A stretch of DNA of 64,000 bases, taken from positions 186,001-250,000 of the forward strand of contig NZ_BAAAUN010000002.1 of assembly GCF_039533965.1 (NCBI RefSeq). The letters are read 5' to 3'. The position numbers and the translations under genes were made by a program. Within the stretch, counting starts at the first letter, position 1; every line of letters begins with the position of its first letter. The notes beneath the pieces are model-generated. The model made no database searches. It saw only the letters and a list, made by a program, of their open reading frames with translations, and had not been told where the DNA came from. Source of the stretch: Microbacterium luteolum. Lineage in GTDB: Bacteria > Actinomycetota > Actinomycetes > Actinomycetales > Microbacteriaceae. Below are positions 52,680 through 61,842 of this stretch, one piece after another.

Positions 52680-53999
52680 TCAGCCGGCCGAGGGCTCCAC
52701 CGTCACCCGTGCGACCTCCTGCAGGAGTTCGTCGGTGATGATGATGACGTACGACCCGCTCTGGGCGACGTCGAACGAGACCGTTCCCTGCGTCGTCTGT
52801 CCGGCGGGAAGCTCGCTGGACTCCAGAGTCGCATCGCCGAAGATGTCGTAGTCGCCCGGGGCACCCTCGGCCGTCTCGATGGAGAAGTAGAGCGGGTTGA
52901 CGTAGGTCGTGCCGTCGAGCGTCTTCCATGTCAGATCGACGAGCAGGTAGCCGCCGTTGCTCGGGTCGAAGCCGGAGTCGTTCGTCGGGCTCCAGGTCGC
53001 GGAGTTCACCGTCACCTCGCCGGTGCCGGACATCTGCTGCACGGTCACGGGCTCGCCCATGCGGCCTTCGGCGACATCTGCGGGCGGCGCGCTCTCGTCG
53101 GTGCCCTCATCGGTGCCCGTGTCGGAGGTGGGGATCGGGTCCGGGATCGCGTCCTCGATCTCGTTCGCGAGTGCGAAGAGGAAGACGAAGCCCATGATGA
53201 AGGCGACGATCGCGCCGACGATGGAGACTCCGAGACCGGTGATGCCCGGCCACTTCTTGCCCTTGAGGAAGAGGGAGATGAGCGACACGATGAAGCCCGC
53301 GGCGAGGAGGATCCATGCGAACGGCAGCGTGAACGGGATGAAGGCGAGGATCAGGCCGAGAGCCGCGAGCCCGAGCCCGACGAGTCCGAGGACCGACATC
53401 TTCTTCGGGCCGGTCGGAGCAGGCGCCGCATACGGCGCAGACGCCGGGTATCCGCCGGCGGCATACGCCCCGGCGGAAGGGTAGGCGCCCCCGCTGGCCG
53501 GGTAGGCGCCGGGAGCAGCAGGATAGGCCGGAGCCGCGGATCCGGGATAGGCCGGTGCTCCGCTCTGCGAGATCGGAGGGACCGGCGGGACCGCCGCGGT
53601 CGAACCGGGGTACGGGGCGCCTCCCAGCGGAGTCGTGGGGGCGGTGGCGCCGGGGGCGGCGAAGGCCGCGGTCTGCGACGCATCATCGGCAGGAGCAGGC
53701 GACCAGGCCTGCGGGGGCTCGGGCGCGACGACTGCCTCCTCGACGGCCTCCGGCGCAGACGTGACGGCTGCGTGGTCGGGCGTCGCCGCGGTCTCGGCGG
53801 CGGGGACGTCGGCGGCGGGGGTCTCATCGACGGTGGGCGCATCGTCGACGGCGGGCGCTTCGGGCTCGGCCGGAACCTCGGGAGCGGCAGCCTCGGGAGC
53901 AGCAGGAGCCTCGGGAGCGAAGTGCTCCGTCCACTGCTGGCCGTCCCACCAGCGCTGGCGTCCGGATCCGTCGTCGTACCAACCGGCAGGTGTCGTCAT
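52680..53999 (-). CDS. DUF2510 membrane protein with C-terminal DUF4352-like domain
   Basis: Protein of 439 aa. DUF2510 (TPAGWYDDGSGRQRWWDGQQ) leads into a long acidic Ala/Pro/Glu linker, then a Tyr/Pro-rich stretch with AYPGS and AYPAA units, three membrane segments with KWPGITGLGV, and a C-terminal beta-sandwich (VNSATWSPTNDSGFDPSNGG, YVIIITDELLQ) like DUF4352. GAGGGGGA precedes ATG 53999, which sets the start and excludes the 16-residue upstream extension. It lies 34 bp upstream of its paralogue on the same strand. Confidence 0.85.
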   Translation of the reverse strand: MTTPAGWYDDGSGRQRWWDGQQWTEHFAPEAPAAPEAAAPEVPAEPEAPAVDDAPTVDETPAADVPAAETAATPDHAAVTSAPEAVEEAVVAPEPPQAWSPAPADDASQTAAFAAPGATAPTTPLGGAPYPGSTAAVPPVPPISQSGAPAYPGSAAPAYPAAPGAYPASGGAYPSAGAYAAGGYPASAPYAAPAPTGPKKMSVLGLVGLGLAALGLILAFIPFTLPFAWILLAAGFIVSLISLFLKGKKWPGITGLGVSIVGAIVAFIMGFVFLFALANEIEDAIPDPIPTSDTGTDEGTDESAPPADVAEGRMGEPVTVQQMSGTGEVTVNSATWSPTNDSGFDPSNGGYLLVDLTWKTLDGTTYVNPLYFSIETAEGAPGDYDIFGDATLESSELPAGQTTQGTVSFDVAQSGSYVIIITDELLQEVARVTVEPSAG

Positions 54000-54051
54000 G
54001 GTGTCCCCCTCGAAGTCCTCGGCGCGCGGAATCGCGTGTATCGCCACTCCA

Positions 54052-54080
54052 TGTATAGCAGTGGAGGACGACGTCGATCA
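54052..54080 (-). promoter_or_regulatory. Candidate promoter for the DUF2510 gene pair
   Basis: On the minus strand TATACA (54052-54057) lies 17 bp from a weak -35 TGATCG (54075-54080). The start codon is about 52 nt downstream with a good ribosome binding site, so this is an ordinary leadered promoter. Confidence 0.4.
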
Positions 54081-54160
54081 GGCCGACATCGTGCGGACGT
54101 TTCCGGATGGCAGCGTCCGCCGCGCGGGGTGTCGCTCGCGGCATGCCGAGAGGCGGCGCT

Positions 54161-54166
54161 TAGGCT
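54161..54166 (+). promoter_or_regulatory. -10 element of ftsE promoter
   Basis: TAGGCT ends 9 nt before ATG 54176. Confidence 0.5.
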
Positions 54167-54175
54167 CGTAGCGCC

Positions 54176-55273
54176 ATGATTCGGTTCGAGAACGTCACGA
54201 AACACTACCGCGGGACGTCGAAGCCCGCGCTGTCCGGTGTCGACTTCGAAGTGCAGCGCGGGGAGTTCGTCTTCCTCGTCGGCGCCTCGGGTTCCGGCAA
54301 GTCCTCCTGTCTGAGGTTGATCCTGCGCGAGGACGTGCCCACATCGGGCCGCGTCGCCGTGCTCGGGCGCGATCTGCGTTCCCTTGCCAACGGGAAGGTG
54401 CCCTACTTCCGGCGTCACATCGGCTCGGTGTTCCAGGACTTCCGGCTCCTCCCGTCGAAGACGGTGTACCAGAACGTGGCGTTCACGCTGCAGGTGACCG
54501 GTTCTTCGCGCGGCTTCATCCAGCAGGCGGTTCCCGAGGCGCTCGCCCTCGTCGGGCTCGACGGCAAGCAGAAGCGGATGCCGCATGAGCTGTCCGGCGG
54601 TGAGCAGCAGCGCGTCGCGATCGCCCGTGCTCTCGTCAACCGGCCGCAGGTGCTGCTCGCCGATGAGCCCACCGGAAACCTCGACCCGGGGACCTCGGTC
54701 GACATCATGCAGCTGCTCGCCCGCATCAACGCCGGCGGCACCACCGTGCTGATGGCCACGCACGAGGCCGGCTTCGTCGACGCGATGCAGCGTCGCGTGA
54801 TCGAGCTCAGCGACGGCGAGATGGTGCGCGACGAGGTGCACGGCGGTTACGGCGACACCTCGAACATCCCGCGGCTCGTGCCGGAGGAGGTGCGCGGCGC
54901 CGCGGCGGCCGCCGCTCTGACGGCCGTGCAGGAGGTGCAGCGGCAGACCGCCGACCTCTCCGTGGTCCGCGCCGCTCTCGCCGAGGAGCTCGACGCGCAG
55001 CGCAAGGCCGCGGCATCCGCTCCGGCCCCCGTCGCGCAGACCGCACCCGCCTTCACCCGGCCGACGGAACCCGGAGCGCAGAAGGCGGATGCCGTGGCCC
55101 CCGTCCCCTCGGACGAGGCGCGACGCGCACCGGTCGAGGAGCAGACGCCGGCCCCCGTCGGTCCGCGCACGCACCCGATCGTCCTCCCGCAGGTCGACGT
55201 CGCAGAGCTCGGCGTCGCCGATCGCCTCGGCCTGTCCGACGACGATGCCGAGGAAGTGGGCCCGACCTCATGA
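54176..55273 (+). CDS. ftsE: Cell division ATP-binding protein FtsE with long C-terminal extension
   Basis: Protein of 365 aa. Residues 1-225 are a normal Fts[14 protein letters not shown], Walker [10 protein letters not shown], signature [13 protein letters not shown], Walker [14 protein letters not shown]. The remaining 135 residues are an Ala/Pro/Glu-rich tail not found in the compact FtsE of about 230 aa. With FtsX it links division to activation of peptidoglycan hydrolases. The ftsX start overlaps its stop by 4 bp. Confidence 0.94.
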   Translation: MIRFENVTKHYRGTSKPALSGVDFEVQRGEFVFLVGASGSGKSSCLRLILREDVPTSGRVAVLGRDLRSLANGKVPYFRRHIGSVFQDFRLLPSKTVYQNVAFTLQVTGSSRGFIQQAVPEALALVGLDGKQKRMPHELSGGEQQRVAIARALVNRPQVLLADEPTGNLDPGTSVDIMQLLARINAGGTTVLMATHEAGFVDAMQRRVIELSDGEMVRDEVHGGYGDTSNIPRLVPEEVRGAAAAAALTAVQEVQRQTADLSVVRAALAEELDAQRKAAASAPAPVAQTAPAFTRPTEPGAQKADAVAPVPSDEARRAPVEEQTPAPVGPRTHPIVLPQVDVAELGVADRLGLSDDDAEEVGPTS

Positions 55274-56184
55274 GAATCGGTCTGATCCTCACCGAGGCCC
55301 TGGGCGGCCTGCGGCGCAACATCTCCATGGTGATCTCCGTCGTGCTCGTCACGTTCGTGTCGCTGACCTTCGTCGGCGCGGCGATCCTGATGCAGTCGCA
55401 GATCGGCGTCATGCGCGGCTACTGGGCGGAGCGCGCCCAGGTCGCGGTGTACATGTGCTCGGCGGTCTCCGAAGCGGACACGTGCATCGACGGCACGGCC
55501 AGCGAAGAGCAGGTCGAGGCCGTCCGCGCGCAGCTGGAAGGCGAGGCCCTCGCTCCGCTGATCAGCTCGATGACCTTCGACACCAGGGAAGAGACGTACC
55601 AGAAGCTCGTCGACCAGCTCGGCGCTGATCAGGCGAGCGTGCTGACGCCCGACCAGGCGTTCGAGGTGTTCTTCGTCACGATGAAGGACCCCGGCCAGTC
55701 GCAGGTGCTCGCCGAAGCCTTCAGCGGCCAGGCGGGAGTCGAGCAGGTGCAGGACCAGCTCCAGTACCTCGAACCGCTCTTCTCCGCGCTGACCGTCGCG
55801 ACCTACATCGCGGTCGGCATCGCTGTGCTGATGCTCATCGCGGCGACGCTGCTGATCGGCACGACGATCCGATTGTCGGCGTATGCGCGGCGGAAGGAGA
55901 TCGGCATCATGCGCCTCGTCGGCGCCTCGAACCGCTTCATCCAGACGCCGTTCGTGCTTGAGGGCGTGTTCGCCGCCTTCCTCGGTTCCGCACTCGCCAG
56001 TGCGGCGGTGGTGGCCGGCGTGCACTTCGGCGTGAACGGGTATCTGCGCGGGCGCGTGCCCTTCATCACGACGTGGATCACGATGGGGGACGCCGCGCTG
56101 GTGGTGCCCGTCCTGATCGGCATCGGCGTGATCCTCGCCGCGCTCTCGGCCGGCTTCGCGATCCGTCGCTGGCTGCGCACCTGA
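55270..56184 (+). CDS. ftsX: Cell division protein FtsX
   Basis: Protein of 304 aa with the FtsX plan: cytoplasmic N-terminus ([19 protein letters not shown]), one membrane helix, an extracytoplasmic domain of about 130 residues containing two cysteines, then three helices with AYARRKEIGIMRLVGASN between the first two. It passes FtsE ATPase signals to periplasmic wall hydrolases. Confidence 0.94.
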   Translation: MRIGLILTEALGGLRRNISMVISVVLVTFVSLTFVGAAILMQSQIGVMRGYWAERAQVAVYMCSAVSEADTCIDGTASEEQVEAVRAQLEGEALAPLISSMTFDTREETYQKLVDQLGADQASVLTPDQAFEVFFVTMKDPGQSQVLAEAFSGQAGVEQVQDQLQYLEPLFSALTVATYIAVGIAVLMLIAATLLIGTTIRLSAYARRKEIGIMRLVGASNRFIQTPFVLEGVFAAFLGSALASAAVVAGVHFGVNGYLRGRVPFITTWITMGDAALVVPVLIGIGVILAALSAGFAIRRWLRT

Positions 56185-56202
56185 CGCCTCCTGCACCTGA
56201 TG

Positions 56203-56208
56203 TAGGCT
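56203..56208 (+). promoter_or_regulatory. -10 element of leadered smpB promoter
   Basis: TAGGCT lies 33 nt before ATG 56242, and AGGAG at 56233-56237 is a clear ribosome binding site. This gene therefore keeps a leader, unlike many others in the window. Confidence 0.5.
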
Positions 56209-56241
56209 GGTGGGCTGGCCACAACAGAGAGCAGGAGCATC

Positions 56242-56718
56242 ATGCCCAGGGAACGCGGGGAGAAGGTCGTCGCGACCAATCGTCGCGCACGTCACGACTA
56301 CAACATCGAGAAGTCGTACGAGGCGGGAATGGTGCTCACCGGCACCGAGGTCAAGTCGCTGCGCCAGGGGCGCGCCAACCTCAGTGACGGCTACGCGTTC
56401 GTGAAGGGCAACGAGGTGTTCCTCGACTCCGTGCACATCCCGGAGTACTCGCAGGGGCACTGGACCAACCACTCCGCGAAGCGCATCCGCAAGCTGCTGC
56501 TGCATCGCGCGGAGATCGAGAAGATCGCCCACGCCGTCTCGGCCGGCGGCTACACGCTGATCCCGCTGAAGCTCTACTTCTCCGACGGTCGCGCCAAGGT
56601 CGAGATCGCTCTCGCCAAGGGCAAGCGCGAGTTCGACAAGCGGCAGACCCTGCGCGAGCGTCAGGACACGCGCGAGGCCGACCGGGCCATGCGTCTGCGC
56701 AACCGCGTCGGCGAGTAG
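56242..56718 (+). CDS. smpB: SsrA-binding protein SmpB
   Basis: Protein of 158 aa that brings tmRNA to stalled ribosomes. It has VVATNRRARHDYNIEKSYEA, GTEVKSLRQGRANLSDGYA and the basic tail KRQTLRERQDTREADRAMR. It follows ftsX as in other Actinobacteria. The tmRNA gene itself is not in the window. Confidence 0.96.
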   Translation: MPRERGEKVVATNRRARHDYNIEKSYEAGMVLTGTEVKSLRQGRANLSDGYAFVKGNEVFLDSVHIPEYSQGHWTNHSAKRIRKLLLHRAEIEKIAHAVSAGGYTLIPLKLYFSDGRAKVEIALAKGKREFDKRQTLRERQDTREADRAMRLRNRVGE

Positions 56719-56744
56719 TCGAGCGCCTCAGACGGCCCCGCGCT

Positions 56745-58610
56745 TCAGAGGCTCGGGGTGAAGGCGAACACCCGCCCAAGGAACGCCAGTTCGCGTTCCA
56801 GCGCGTTCACGATGGTCGTCCCGCTGCGGAACCCGTGCCCTTCGCCGGGATAGACGACGTATTCGTGATCGATGCCGTTGGCGGCGAGTGCGTCGCGGAT
56901 CGCCTCCGACTGCGCGGGCGGCACCACGCGGTCGTCTCCGCCCTGCATCAGCATCACGGGAACGTCGATGCGTTCCGCGTGCGTGAGGGGTGAACGCTCG
57001 ATGTAGAGAGCTTCGGCCTCCGGAAGCGGGCCGACGAGTCCGGTGATGTAGTGCTCCTCGAAGCCGTGCGAGTGCTCCGCGAGCATCCGGAGGTCCGCGA
57101 CGCCGTAGCGGCTGATCCCGGCGGCGAACGTGCCTCCGCGCACCAGCGCCGAGAGGACGGTCCAGCCCCCTGCCGAGCTTCCGCGGATCGCGATGCGCGA
57201 GGGATCGGCGAGACCCGCGTCCGCGAGGCCCCGCGCGGCGGCGATCACGTCGTCGACGTCGACGACGCCCCACTGCCCGTGCAGGCGGTCGCGGTAGGCG
57301 CGACCGTAGCCGGTGGAGCCTCCGTAGTTGACGTCGAGCACGCCGATGCCGCGGCTCGTGTAGAAGGCGATCGCGGCGGACGCGGCGCCGGTGACGTGCG
57401 CCGTCGGACCCCCGTGCACGAAGACCACGTACGGAGGCAGCTCTCCCGCCGGCGCCGCGGCCTCGGGGTTGGCCGGCGCGTATGCGAACGCGTGCACCGG
57501 GCCATGGGCTCCCTCCACGAGGATCGGTGCGGCCGGCGGCATCCAGGCCGTGTCGACCGGTTCTCCGCCCGTCACGGCGACCGTCTCGCCGGAGTCCAGG
57601 TCGACGCACCAGACGCCGGGCGTCGTCGTCGAGCTGTTGCCGGAGAGCAGCACGCGCGAGCCGGACACGTCGTCGACGCTCACATGGCCGTCGCAGGGGA
57701 CATCGAGTGTGCGGGTGGTGCCGTCAGCGGCGATCTCGACGACCTCATCGCGGCCGTTCGTACGCACGGCGACGATGCGGCCGTCGTCGAGGGGCTGGTA
57801 CCAGCGGTTGCCGAGCACCCAGAGGCCGTAGCCGGTGTCGGCGTCGCTCGAAGTGATCGCCTCCGGAGTGTTCACACGCGCCAGCGGGTCCAGGGACAGA
57901 CGCTGCAACTGCCAGCGGCCGGTCGGGTCGTCGGCGTAGAGCAGCTCGGTGTCGCTGAGCCATTCGGGCTGGAGGGCGGCGGTGGTCGAGACCGATGCGA
58001 ACGACTGGTTCTCGATCGTCGTGACCGACAGGAGTGCACTCTCCCACGGCATCCGCACCCCGCTCCACTCGACCCACGCGATCCGTGCCCCATCGGGGGA
58101 GAGAGCGGGATGCACGAAGAACGCACTGCCCTGCACCAGGACGCCGATCGCCGTCGGATCGTCCGCCGCAGACCCGTCCGTCGGGATCTCCACGATCCCG
58201 CGGATCTGCGGATCTCCCCGAAGGTCCTCCCGCACGGCGAGAAGGCGCCCCTGCTGCAGGCTGAGCCCACCGTGCGATGGCCCCGCGGCGGTGAGCGGCA
58301 TCGGCGCTGCACCGGGCACGAGCCGGTACACGCGCTGGTCGCCCGCGTCGACGAAGTACAGCGTGCCATCGGCATCCGCCGTCCAGGCACCGCCCCCGTA
58401 CTCGTGCACGCGCGACCGCGCACTCCACGGCGCGGGGAGGATCACCGCGCCGCTCGAGCTGCGGACGGTCACGCGCCCTCCCTCGGCAGGGACCGACTCG
58501 CCCCACCAGATCTCCGAGCCGACGAACCGTGCGCCGTCGATGCGAGGAGCGGATGCCGCGACGGATGCGGCGGAGAAGGGGGAAGGCCAGGAACCGTACG
58601 GTGACGACAT
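56745..58610 (-). CDS. S9 family serine peptidase (prolyl oligopeptidase/acylaminoacyl peptidase type)
   Basis: Protein of 621 aa. The N-terminal beta-propeller (about residues 1-350) has repeats such as RLVPGAAPMPL and SPDGARIAWVEW. The C-terminal alpha/beta hydrolase has nucleophile Ser479 in IRGSSAGGW, the acid in MQGGDDRVVPP and the histidine in PGEGHGFR. No signal peptide, so it is a cytoplasmic oligopeptidase. ATG 58610 lies 6 nt after TAGGCT. Confidence 0.91.
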   Translation of the reverse strand: MSSPYGSWPSPFSAASVAASAPRIDGARFVGSEIWWGESVPAEGGRVTVRSSSGAVILPAPWSARSRVHEYGGGAWTADADGTLYFVDAGDQRVYRLVPGAAPMPLTAAGPSHGGLSLQQGRLLAVREDLRGDPQIRGIVEIPTDGSAADDPTAIGVLVQGSAFFVHPALSPDGARIAWVEWSGVRMPWESALLSVTTIENQSFASVSTTAALQPEWLSDTELLYADDPTGRWQLQRLSLDPLARVNTPEAITSSDADTGYGLWVLGNRWYQPLDDGRIVAVRTNGRDEVVEIAADGTTRTLDVPCDGHVSVDDVSGSRVLLSGNSSTTTPGVWCVDLDSGETVAVTGGEPVDTAWMPPAAPILVEGAHGPVHAFAYAPANPEAAAPAGELPPYVVFVHGGPTAHVTGAASAAIAFYTSRGIGVLDVNYGGSTGYGRAYRDRLHGQWGVVDVDDVIAAARGLADAGLADPSRIAIRGSSAGGWTVLSALVRGGTFAAGISRYGVADLRMLAEHSHGFEEHYITGLVGPLPEAEALYIERSPLTHAERIDVPVMLMQGGDDRVVPPAQSEAIRDALAANGIDHEYVVYPGEGHGFRSGTTIVNALERELAFLGRVFAFTPSL

Positions 58611-58616
58611 GTTTCG

Positions 58617-58622
58617 AGCCTA
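58617..58622 (-). promoter_or_regulatory. -10 element of leaderless promoter for the S9 peptidase
   Basis: TAGGCT on the minus strand ends 6 nt before ATG 58610. Confidence 0.6.
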
Positions 58623-58675
58623 GGCGGCATGCGCTGCGGCGCGTGAGCTGTGCATGTCCGGGCACGCTGTGAAAG

Positions 58676-58715
58676 CGAAAGCCGCCCTTCTGAACGTCCA
58701 GGAGGGCGGCTTTCG
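58676..58715 (-). terminator. Rho-independent terminator after lexA
   Basis: Perfect 13-bp stem (58676-58688 with 58703-58715) with a 14-nt loop, positioned 36 bp after the lexA stop. Read on the minus strand it ends in CTTTC, a short pyrimidine run. Confidence 0.8.
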
Positions 58716-58751
58716 TGGTCGTGATCGACGGATGCCGGTCGGCCATGCCGG

Positions 58752-59438
58752 TCAGACCGCGCGGAGCACCGCCACGACCTTGCCGAGCACGGTGGCCTCG
58801 TCGCCGAGGATGGGCTCGAACGCGGAGTTGCGGGGGAGCAGCCAGGTGTGCCCGTCGCGGCGGCGGAAGGTCTTCACCGTCGCCTCGTCGTCGAGCATGG
58901 CGGCGACGATCTCGCCGTTCTCCGCGCTGTTCTGCGCGCGGATGACGACCCAGTCGCCGTCGCAGATCGCCGCATCGATCATCGACTCGCCGGAGACCTT
59001 GAGCATGAAGAGGTCGCCCTTGCCCACGAGCTGGCGGGGGAGAGGGAAGATCTCCTCGACCTGCTGCTCCGCGGTGATGGGTACGCCCGCCGCGATCCGG
59101 CCGACGAGGGGGACGAGTGCGGCGTCACCGACGGGCGTGGCCACGTCTGCCGGGTTCTCGCCGCTCGTGCCGGGAAGGTCGATCAGCACCTCCATCGCGC
59201 GGGTCTTGCCGGGGTCGCGGCGCAGGTAGCCGCTCAGCTCGAGCTGACCGAGCTGGTGGGTCACGCTCGAGAGCGACTTGAGCCCGACCGCGTCGCCGAT
59301 CTCGCGCATGCTCGGCGGGTAGCCGTGGTGGGCGATGGAGGTCTGGATGACCTCGAGGATCGCCATCTGCTTCGGGCTGAGGCTCTTCCGACGGCGCGTC
59401 CGAGGAGCCTCCTGCTCCGGGGCTGAGTTCTCGCTCAT
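58752..59438 (-). CDS. lexA: LexA repressor, SOS response regulator
   Basis: Protein of 228 aa. N-terminal winged helix ([17 protein letters not shown], then [17 protein letters not shown]), the Ala-Gly autocleavage site in GRIAAGVPI, and the catalytic dyad Ser152 in [10 protein letters not shown] and Lys189 in [14 protein letters not shown] precedes ATG 59438. It is divergent from a LysM gene, the arrangement of lexA/Rv2719c in mycobacteria and lexA/yneA in Bacillus. Confidence 0.96.
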   Translation of the reverse strand: MSENSAPEQEAPRTRRRKSLSPKQMAILEVIQTSIAHHGYPPSMREIGDAVGLKSLSSVTHQLGQLELSGYLRRDPGKTRAMEVLIDLPGTSGENPADVATPVGDAALVPLVGRIAAGVPITAEQQVEEIFPLPRQLVGKGDLFMLKVSGESMIDAAICDGDWVVIRAQNSAENGEIVAAMLDDEATVKTFRRRDGHTWLLPRNSAFEPILGDEATVLGKVVAVLRAV

Positions 59439-59536
59439 GATGCTCCTTCAGTACGCGATCCGACGTTCCTCTTCGAATGTCGGAGGCCCGTGGTGGGGTG
59501 TTCTTATCGAAACCGTATCCGAGTATCGGGCTGATC

Positions 59537-59552
59537 TGGAAGATCTGTTCGA
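59537..59552. promoter_or_regulatory. Candidate LexA box 1
   Basis: TGGAAG-ATCT-GTTCGA matches the actinobacterial SOS consensus TCGAAC-N4-GTTCGA at 10 of 12 positions. It lies about 100 bp upstream of lexA. Confidence 0.5.
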
Positions 59553-59591
59553 GCGTGTCGGAAGATTCGGGGATCCGATTTCGAAGAACAG

Positions 59592-59624
59592 TTGACAGAT
59601 GTTCGAACTCGAAGATATCTTCGG
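59592..59624 (+). promoter_or_regulatory. LysM-gene promoter overlapping candidate LexA box 2
   Basis: A consensus -35 TTGACA (59592-59597) is 18 bp from -10 TATCTT (59616-59621). TCGAAG-ATAT-CTTCGG (59609-59624), which contains the perfect palindrome CGAAGATATCTTCG, overlaps the -10 and matches the LexA consensus at 9 of 12 positions. LexA bound here would shut off the LysM gene. Confidence 0.55.
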
Positions 59625-59726
59625 AACGTAGCTTCGCATTCACGGCTCCCGGCCGAGACGCGAATGCGAACGCTACGCCAACTTCACCGCCGGCCCAGCC
59701 GACGGGGACAGGGTAAGGAGCCCGAC

Positions 59727-60107
59727 ATGAGCAGCATCAGCATCAGCACCGCAGCGGTCATCCCGGCACGTCCGGCGACGCGGTCGCGGTTGCGACTGAC
59801 CGCTCGTGGCCGTGGCGTCCTGCTGGCCGTCGCCGCGGTTCCGCTCGCGATCGGCATCGCGGTCGCAGCGATCAGTGGTGGTAGCGCCATCGCCGCGAGC
59901 GACGACACCGCAGGCAGCTTCGGCACGGCCGACTTCCAGACGGTGACGGTCCTCCCGGGCGATACGCTCTGGTCGATCGCGAACACGGTCGCCCCGACCG
60001 CCGACCCGCGCGATGTGATCGGCGAGATCAGCCGGCTCAACATGCTGCGCGGTGGAGCACTGCAGATCGGCCAGGAGCTCGCGATCCCGGCGCAGTACGC
60101 GGACTGA
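59727..60107 (+). CDS. LysM-domain membrane protein, probable SOS-induced cell division inhibitor (YneA/ChiZ type)
   Basis: Protein of 126 aa: polar N-terminus of about 36 residues, one membrane helix (GVLLAVAAVPLAIGIAVAAI), then a single LysM domain (TVTVLPGDTLWSIANTVA to GQELAIPAQYAD). LysM binds peptidoglycan. Position next to lexA, with a LexA-like box on its promoter, and the TM-plus-LysM plan match B. subtilis YneA and M. tuberculosis Rv2719c, which delay division after DNA damage. AAGGAG precedes ATG 59727. The role is inferred from family and context. Confidence 0.85.
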   Translation: MSSISISTAAVIPARPATRSRLRLTARGRGVLLAVAAVPLAIGIAVAAISGGSAIAASDDTAGSFGTADFQTVTVLPGDTLWSIANTVAPTADPRDVIGEISRLNMLRGGALQIGQELAIPAQYAD

Positions 60108-60130
60108 CGTCACGCGGTGGGCACGCGGCC

Positions 60131-60136
60131 TAGCAT
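60131..60136 (+). promoter_or_regulatory. -10 element of leaderless promoter for the his operon
   Basis: TAGCAT ends 6 nt before GTG 60143. Confidence 0.6.
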
Positions 60137-60142
60137 GGAAGG

Positions 60143-61228
60143 GTGACTTCCTCACTCGACGCCCTCCCGCTCCGTGATGATCTGCGCGGGCTCACCCCGT
60201 ACGGTGCGCCGCAGGCACCACTCCCGATCGCGCTGAACGTCAACGAGAATACGCATCCGGTTCCCGACGCCGTCGCGAGCGACATCCTCGACGACATCGC
60301 CGTCGCGCTCCGCGATGTGAACCGGTATCCGGATCGCGAGTTCACGACACTGCGAGAGGGATTCGCGGATTACCTCGGCCACGGTCTCACCCCGGATCAG
60401 ATCTGGGCGGGCAACGGCTCCAACGAGGTTCTCCAGCACATCCTCCAGGCCTTCGGCGGCCCCGGACGCACGGCGTTCAGCTTCGCCCCGACGTACTCCA
60501 TGTACCCGCTCATCTCACAGGGCACGGGTGCGCGCTGGATCGCCGGCACGCGCCAGCCCGACTACACGATCACGCCCGACGAGGCGGCGGAGCAGGTCCG
60601 TGCGGTGGACCCCGACGTGATTCTGCTGTGCTCGCCGAACAACCCGACGGGCACTCCGCTCGGACTCGACGTGATCGAAGCGGTGTACGAAGAGGCACGC
60701 GGCATCGTCGTCGTCGACGAGGCCTATCAGGAGTTCGCGCCGCGCGACGCGGCATCCGCTCTCACCCTGCTCGAGGGCCGTCCGCGCCTCGCCGTCTCGC
60801 GCACGATGAGCAAGGCGTTCGCGTTCGCCGGCGCCCGCGTGGGGTACCTCGCAGCGGATCCGGCCTTCATCGACGCGCTGCGCCTCGTGCGGCTGCCGTA
60901 TCACCTCAGCGCCCTCACCCAGGCGGCCGCGGTCGCGGCACTGCGCAACTCCGACGTCATGCTCGGCATGGTCGAGGAGATCATCGAGCAGCGCGACCGC
61001 ATCTCGGTGACGCTCGAGGCTCTGGGTTACACGCCTCACGAGTCCTGGTCGAACTTCGTGCTCTTCGGCGGCGTCGCCGACCCTCGTGCGACGTGGCAGC
61101 AGCTCTACGATCGAGGCGTGCTCATCCGCGACGTCGGGATCCCCGGCCACCTCCGCGTGACTGCCGGCACCGAGGCCGAGACGACCGCATTCCTCGACGC
61201 CCTCGCCTCGATAGGATCGGCTTCATGA
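60143..61228 (+). CDS. hisC: Histidinol-phosphate aminotransferase
   Basis: Protein of 361 aa, a PLP enzyme making L-histidinol phosphate from imidazole acetol phosphate. Motifs: [43 protein letters not shown] and the PLP lysine in [16 protein letters not shown]. The GTG start fits the leaderless promoter. It leads hisC-hisB-hisH, joined by 4-bp overlaps. Confidence 0.95.
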   Translation: MTSSLDALPLRDDLRGLTPYGAPQAPLPIALNVNENTHPVPDAVASDILDDIAVALRDVNRYPDREFTTLREGFADYLGHGLTPDQIWAGNGSNEVLQHILQAFGGPGRTAFSFAPTYSMYPLISQGTGARWIAGTRQPDYTITPDEAAEQVRAVDPDVILLCSPNNPTGTPLGLDVIEAVYEEARGIVVVDEAYQEFAPRDAASALTLLEGRPRLAVSRTMSKAFAFAGARVGYLAADPAFIDALRLVRLPYHLSALTQAAAVAALRNSDVMLGMVEEIIEQRDRISVTLEALGYTPHESWSNFVLFGGVADPRATWQQLYDRGVLIRDVGIPGHLRVTAGTEAETTAFLDALASIGSAS

Positions 61229-61842
61229 GCACTCTCGCCCAGAACCCGCGCACCGCGAGCCGTGTGCGCAGCACGTCGGAGTCCACCGTCGAGCTCGAAC
61301 TGAACCTCGACGGCACCGGTGCATCGCGCATCGACACCTCCGTGCCGTTCTTCGACCACATGCTCACCGCCTTCGCGAAGCACTCGCTGACCGACCTCAC
61401 GGTCCGCGCATCGGGCGACACGAACATCGACGCGCACCACACCGTCGAAGACGTCTCCATCGTGCTCGGCCAGGCGATCCTGCAGGCACTTGGCGACAAG
61501 TCCGGCATCTCCCGCTACGGCGATGCGCTGGTCCCGCTCGATGAGGCTCTCGCGCAGGCCGTCGTCGACATCTCCGGACGCCCGTACCTCGTGCACGAGG
61601 GGGAGCCGGCAGGGTTCGAGCACCACCTCATCGGCGGGCACTTCACGGGATCGCTCGTGCGCCACGTGTTCGAGGCGATCGCCTTCAACGCCGCCCTGAC
61701 GGTGCACGTCCGCGTGCTCGGAGGTCGCGACCCCCACCACATTGCCGAGGCGGAGTTCAAGGCCTTCGCCCGCGCGTTCCGGCAGGCCAAGGCCCTCGAT
61801 CCGCTGGTCGACGGCGTGCCCTCGACCAAGGGCGCACTGTGA
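61225..61842 (+). CDS. hisB: Imidazoleglycerol-phosphate dehydratase
   Basis: Protein of 205 aa, monofunctional. Metal-binding histidine motifs are present: FFDHML, the DAHHTVEDV block, and the second set [11 protein letters not shown] and [12 protein letters not shown]. It dehydrates imidazole glycerol phosphate. ATG 61225 overlaps hisC by 4 bp. Confidence 0.96.
   Translation: MSTLAQNPRTASRVRSTSESTVELELNLDGTGASRIDTSVPFFDHMLTAFAKHSLTDLTVRASGDTNIDAHHTVEDVSIVLGQAILQALGDKSGISRYGDALVPLDEALAQAVVDISGRPYLVHEGEPAGFEHHLIGGHFTGSLVRHVFEAIAFNAALTVHVRVLGGRDPHHIAEAEFKAFARAFRQAKALDPLVDGVPSTKGAL

Noticed and set aside
56719..56744. A tmRNA gene next to smpB
   Set aside because: Only 26 bp separate smpB from the convergent peptidase gene; there is no room for tmRNA.
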